A DNA stretch of 14,494 bases from Candidatus Curtissbacteria bacterium (lineage in GTDB: Bacteria; Patescibacteriota; Microgenomatia; Curtissbacterales; GWA2-41-24), in contig JACPYZ010000051.1 in assembly GCA_016195765.1 (NCBI GenBank), positions 1-14,494 on the forward strand, written 5' to 3'. This document shows positions 12,294-14,494 of the stretch, one piece after another. Position 1 is the stretch's first letter. Each line of letters begins with the position of its first letter. The position numbers and the translations under genes were made by a program. The notes below the pieces were generated by a model. That model made no database searches and was not told the origin of the DNA. It worked only from the letters and a program-made list of their open reading frames with translations.

Positions 12294-13277
12294 TTAAAGT
12301 ATTTTCTCTTCGATCTTGTAATCTTGCAGGACTTTTTTAATTTCTTTTTCAGATTGCGCTATGCGGTTTTTGAGATCGCCCGTTGCAACGATATATCGCT
12401 GTCCTGATTTTTCTAAAATATCAATAAATCTTTTATGCATCCAGACTCTTTTAACCTTGACCCTGATATTGTCACGAGTAAAAGGAACGTCTATGCCTGT
12501 CACAATATATAAATCGTAACTTCTGCCCGTATAAAGTTTTTTAACTTCTTCTGTGCCTCTTTTTAGGAATAACTCTTGCCAAACATAGGTTGCAAGTGAA
12601 TTGGTGTCGCAGAACAAAACTTTACTTGCGTATTTGGCAAGTTCGTCTTCCAGTCCGTTTTGCGTTTGGGCAATATAGGTAAACTCGCGATCTGCCCATT
12701 TGTAATGTTTGGAAGTCACCTTGCCTTCCGTATAGAATCTGCCGAATTCTGGAACCCAACTGGTTTTGTAAAGTTTAGCCAAAGCTTCTGCTAGTGTAGT
12801 AGTGCCTGTCGATTCAGCGCCAATTAAGCAAACCCTTTTAACAAAATAAGCTCGGACAATGGGGTGCAAAAATTGAGAGTAAAAATGGGGTTTTTCGCGG
12901 ATTTTGGTGCCAGAAATTGGAAACTTGATACGTGGGATATCGACGGGTACGTGTTTTGCCCCCATCAGTTGCGAGTAATGATCGCCATAATTTTCGGAAG
13001 TAAAAACTATATCTGGTTTAAAACCTAACCACTTGATTGTATTTTTAGCCCAAGCTTCGTCATTGTCATCTGCAATGTTGTGGTAAACCAGTTTGACTTC
13101 GACTTGCGGATAAATCTCGCGAATCCACGCGGCACGAATGGTAGCAGGGATTATCTGGTCTTTCTTGCCGGTGACAATTACAGCCACTTGATCCGAATTG
13201 GACAAAGCAGTCTCAATCAGATATTGATGGCCGGCGTGCAATGGGTAGAATTTGCCAATGACCAATCCCTTTTTCAT
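12294..13277 (-). CDS. nadR: NadR-like bifunctional NMN adenylyltransferase / ribosylnicotinamide kinase
   Basis: The protein combines an N-terminal nucleotidyltransferase that makes NAD from NMN and ATP with a C-terminal P-loop kinase that phosphorylates nicotinamide riboside. This suggests a salvage route to NAD. The adenylyltransferase domain (1-about 140) has GKFYPLHAGH with the HxGH pair His14/His17 and ISGTKIR (121-127). The kinase domain begins VKRVCLIGAESTGTTTLAEA. Its P-loop, GAESTGTTT (153-161), has Thr159 where Walker A normally has Lys. The N-terminal helix-turn-helix of enterobacterial NadR is absent, so it is not expected to repress transcription. Length 327 fits the two-domain form. 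A perfect extended -10 box sits 9 bases upstream of the ATG. Confidence 0.9.
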   Translation of the reverse strand: MKKGLVIGKFYPLHAGHQYLIETALSNSDQVAVIVTGKKDQIIPATIRAAWIREIYPQVEVKLVYHNIADDNDEAWAKNTIKWLGFKPDIVFTSENYGDHYSQLMGAKHVPVDIPRIKFPISGTKIREKPHFYSQFLHPIVRAYFVKRVCLIGAESTGTTTLAEALAKLYKTSWVPEFGRFYTEGKVTSKHYKWADREFTYIAQTQNGLEDELAKYASKVLFCDTNSLATYVWQELFLKRGTEEVKKLYTGRSYDLYIVTGIDVPFTRDNIRVKVKRVWMHKRFIDILEKSGQRYIVATGDLKNRIAQSEKEIKKVLQDYKIEEKIL

Positions 13278-13286
13278 AGTGCGGGG

Positions 13287-13295
13287 ATTATATCA
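13287..13295 (-). promoter_or_regulatory. Extended -10 promoter of nadR, leaderless type
   Basis: On the minus strand TGATATAAT gives a consensus TATAAT (13292-13287) with an extended TG. It lies 9 bases from the ATG at 13277, so the leader would be 2-3 nucleotides. The -35 position falls inside the tRNA gene and shows no match. The box begins 10 bases after the tRNA 3' end, so read-through from the tRNA promoter is also possible. Confidence 0.6.
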
Positions 13296-13304
13296 ATTAA
13301 TTTG

Positions 13305-13388
13305 TGCCGCGGGAGAGAATCGAACTCTCATGGGATTGCTCCCATGCGTTTTTGAGACGCACCTGTATACCAGTTCCAGCACCGCGGC
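13305..13388 (-). tRNA. tRNA-Leu (anticodon CAA)
   Basis: Read on the minus strand, acceptor arms GCCGCGG and CCGCGGC pair perfectly, with discriminator A. The D arm is CTG/CAG with GG in the loop. The anticodon stem TGCGT/ACGCA carries loop CTCAAAA, so the anticodon is CAA and it reads UUG. A long variable arm (TGGGA-GCAA-TCCCA) marks a class II tRNA, and the T arm is GAGAG-TTCGATT-CTCTC. These features agree on leucine. The bases after the discriminator are CAA rather than CCA, so the 3' CCA must be added by tRNA nucleotidyltransferase. The gene lies just upstream of nadR on the same strand. Confidence 0.95.
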
Positions 13389-13409
13389 GGTTGATAGATT
13401 AGCCTCAAT

Positions 13410-13437
13410 ATTATATGATTTCCAAGAGCCCGAACAA
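13410..13437 (-). promoter_or_regulatory. Promoter of tRNA-Leu
   Basis: On the minus strand TTGTTC (13437-13432) and a perfect TATAAT (13415-13410) are 16 bases apart. Transcription would begin near 13403, about 15 bases before the mature tRNA 5' end. The -35 box forms the loop of an inverted repeat at 13426-13445. Confidence 0.6.
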
Positions 13438-13445
13438 AAGGGCTC
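13426..13445. repeat. GC-rich inverted repeat between tRNA-Leu and pepA
   Basis: GAGCCC (13426-13431) and GGGCTC (13440-13445) are perfect inverted copies around an 8-base loop, GAACAAAA. On the plus strand the repeat is followed by an AT-rich stretch and, 9 bases on, the pepA start codon. It is placed between divergent genes, so it is not a terminator of a neighbouring gene. It may be an operator or a 5' stem on the pepA mRNA. Confidence 0.45.
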
Positions 13446-13454
13446 ATTATATTT

Positions 13455-14494
13455 ATGCACATAACGGCAGAAAAACTTGGCAAAATAGAGTCAATAAACG
13501 AAGAAACTCTAGTGGTTGGGGTTTTTGCAAAACAGCTGAAAAACGGTGTAATTGACCAGATAGACAAGATTGCCGATGGAACAATTAAGCGTTTTTTGGA
13601 CAAAAAAGAAAAATTCGGCAAACTTTTTGAAACAGCTATTTTTCATATTCCAGCTTCAAAACATAAAAGTATAGAAAAAGTAGTTATTGTGGGGCTTGGG
13701 AAGATTGATGAACTTGATCGTTATAAAATTCGCCAACTTGGTGGGTTTGTTGGTAAAAGTTTGGCTCGAGATGTGGCAAGCTTTGCAATTTATTTGCCTC
13801 AAGAAGTCGGGTTAGAAAAACTTGCTGACGTTTTTGTTGTTGGGCTAGCAGGAGGGGTTTTTGACCCAGGCCACCATAAAAGTGAAAAGGATGAAAAATC
13901 GAAGAAAAAAGAAGCAGATGTCGTGCTTCTTTCTGCTGATCTTATTGATAAAAAGCTGATTGATCAGGGACTTATGATTGGGGAAACTCTCAATAAGGTT
14001 AGGGAAGTTGTTAACCAGCCGGCGAATGTGGCAACGCCAGAATATATGGTCAAGTTTGCCAAAAGAGTGGCTGCCGAAAATTCTCTAAAAATAGAAGTAT
14101 TTTCCGAAAAACAGGTCAATGAAATGGGAATGGGAATTATGGCATCGGTTGCCCGCGGTAGCGAAGAGGATCTTTATTTTGTGGTCATGAGGTATTTGGG
14201 TGCAGGTTCTGCGGGGCCAACCCTTGCGATTGTTGGCAAAGGAATTACTTTTGATTCCGGTGGCATTTCTATAAAACCTGCCGATTCTATGGAATGGATG
14301 AAAATGGACATGGCAGGGGCTGCTGCTTGTTTTGGTGCCATGGAAGTAATTGGCAAGCTAAAACCTAAAATTAACGTGGTGTGTGTTTGTCCGCTTACCG
14401 AGAATTTAATTTCTGGAAAAGCCAGTAAGCCGGGGGATGTTGCCAAGGGCTTGGCGGGAAAGACTGTGGAAATTATAAACACAGATGCCGAAGG
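13455..14494 (+). CDS. pepA: Leucyl aminopeptidase, M17 family (3' end outside window)
   Basis: This is a cytosolic two-metal aminopeptidase that removes N-terminal residues from peptides. The first 346 codons are present and the frame is open at the right edge. The N-terminal M17 domain (about 1-160, with VVIVGLGKIDELDRYKIRQL) is followed by the catalytic domain, with VVNQPANVATPEYM at 186-199. Metal and catalytic residues match E. coli PepA in order and spacing: Lys262 and Asp267 in GKGITFDSGG, Asp285 in MKMDMAGAA, and Asp344/Glu346 in NTDAE, where the window ends. The next catalytic Arg lies outside. The ATG is chosen because no other in-frame start lies nearby and N-terminal similarity begins there. 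No Shine-Dalgarno sequence is seen, and the sequence just upstream is AT-rich. Confidence 0.94.
   Translation, partial: MHITAEKLGKIESINEETLVVGVFAKQLKNGVIDQIDKIADGTIKRFLDKKEKFGKLFETAIFHIPASKHKSIEKVVIVGLGKIDELDRYKIRQLGGFVGKSLARDVASFAIYLPQEVGLEKLADVFVVGLAGGVFDPGHHKSEKDEKSKKKEADVVLLSADLIDKKLIDQGLMIGETLNKVREVVNQPANVATPEYMVKFAKRVAAENSLKIEVFSEKQVNEMGMGIMASVARGSEEDLYFVVMRYLGAGSAGPTLAIVGKGITFDSGGISIKPADSMEWMKMDMAGAAACFGAMEVIGKLKPKINVVCVCPLTENLISGKASKPGDVAKGLAGKTVEIINTDAE

Noticed and set aside
14174..14482. Minus-strand open frame near the right edge
   Set aside because: It is antisense to pepA, whose catalytic motifs are unmistakable on the plus strand.
1..14494. Mobile elements, CRISPR arrays, toxin-antitoxin or defence systems
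   Set aside because: No transposase, integrase, long direct or terminal repeats, spaced repeats or known defence domains were seen on either strand.

Overview
The window reads as a compact, moderately AT-rich bacterial chromosome fragment. It most likely comes from a Candidate Phyla Radiation (Patescibacteria) genome, perhaps on the Microgenomates side. That placement is inference. It rests on minimal intergenic space, several trimmed housekeeping proteins (a histidyl-tRNA synthetase without its anticodon-binding domain, an RF1 with a short N-terminus), rpsF-ssb-rpsR without a following rplI, a tRNA gene without encoded CCA, and many promoters whose -10 box sits directly in front of the start codon. 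The standard bacterial code is used: TAA, TAG and one TGA serve as stops.

Layout. Bases 1-650 hold the C-terminal half of ychF (+). It converges, with a 5-base gap, on a large unrecognised gene (656-2116, -) that looks like a catalytically dead LAGLIDADG protein with an added DNA-binding-type repeat. A divergent intergenic region then leads into the operon rpsF-ssb-rpsR (2285-3508, +), preceded by a good promoter and a foldable leader. Next come two membrane-anchored envelope proteases in tandem, an S41 C-terminal processing protease and an HtrA/DegP-type protease (3589-6024, +). They meet the rpmE-prfA pair (6027-7312, -) with a 2-base gap. Upstream on the minus strand lie hisS and an EamA transporter, overlapping through GTGA (7374-9217). 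A membrane-anchored Ig-like/DUF5666-like protein follows, whose apparent second repeat is in another frame (9277-10096, -).

From a divergent region at about 10.1-10.2 kb, a UlaG-like metallo-beta-lactamase-fold gene and dnaB run on the plus strand (10224-12273). They converge with a nadR-like gene (12294-13277, -), which lies just downstream of a tRNA-Leu(CAA) gene (13305-13388, -). The right edge holds the first 346 codons of a leucyl aminopeptidase (pepA, +), which runs off the window.

How it fits together. Most genes are housekeeping: translation (YchF, S6, S18, L31, RF1, HisRS, tRNA-Leu), replication (SSB, DnaB), NAD synthesis (NadR), envelope proteolysis and peptide turnover. No mobile element, CRISPR array, toxin-antitoxin or defence cassette was seen, and no gap between genes exceeds 300 bases. 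The most interesting signals are the recurring leaderless-type promoter architecture, the truncated HisRS, the inactive LAGLIDADG-like protein, the split Ig/DUF5666 gene and the structured rpsF leader. I do not see a convincing new multi-gene system.
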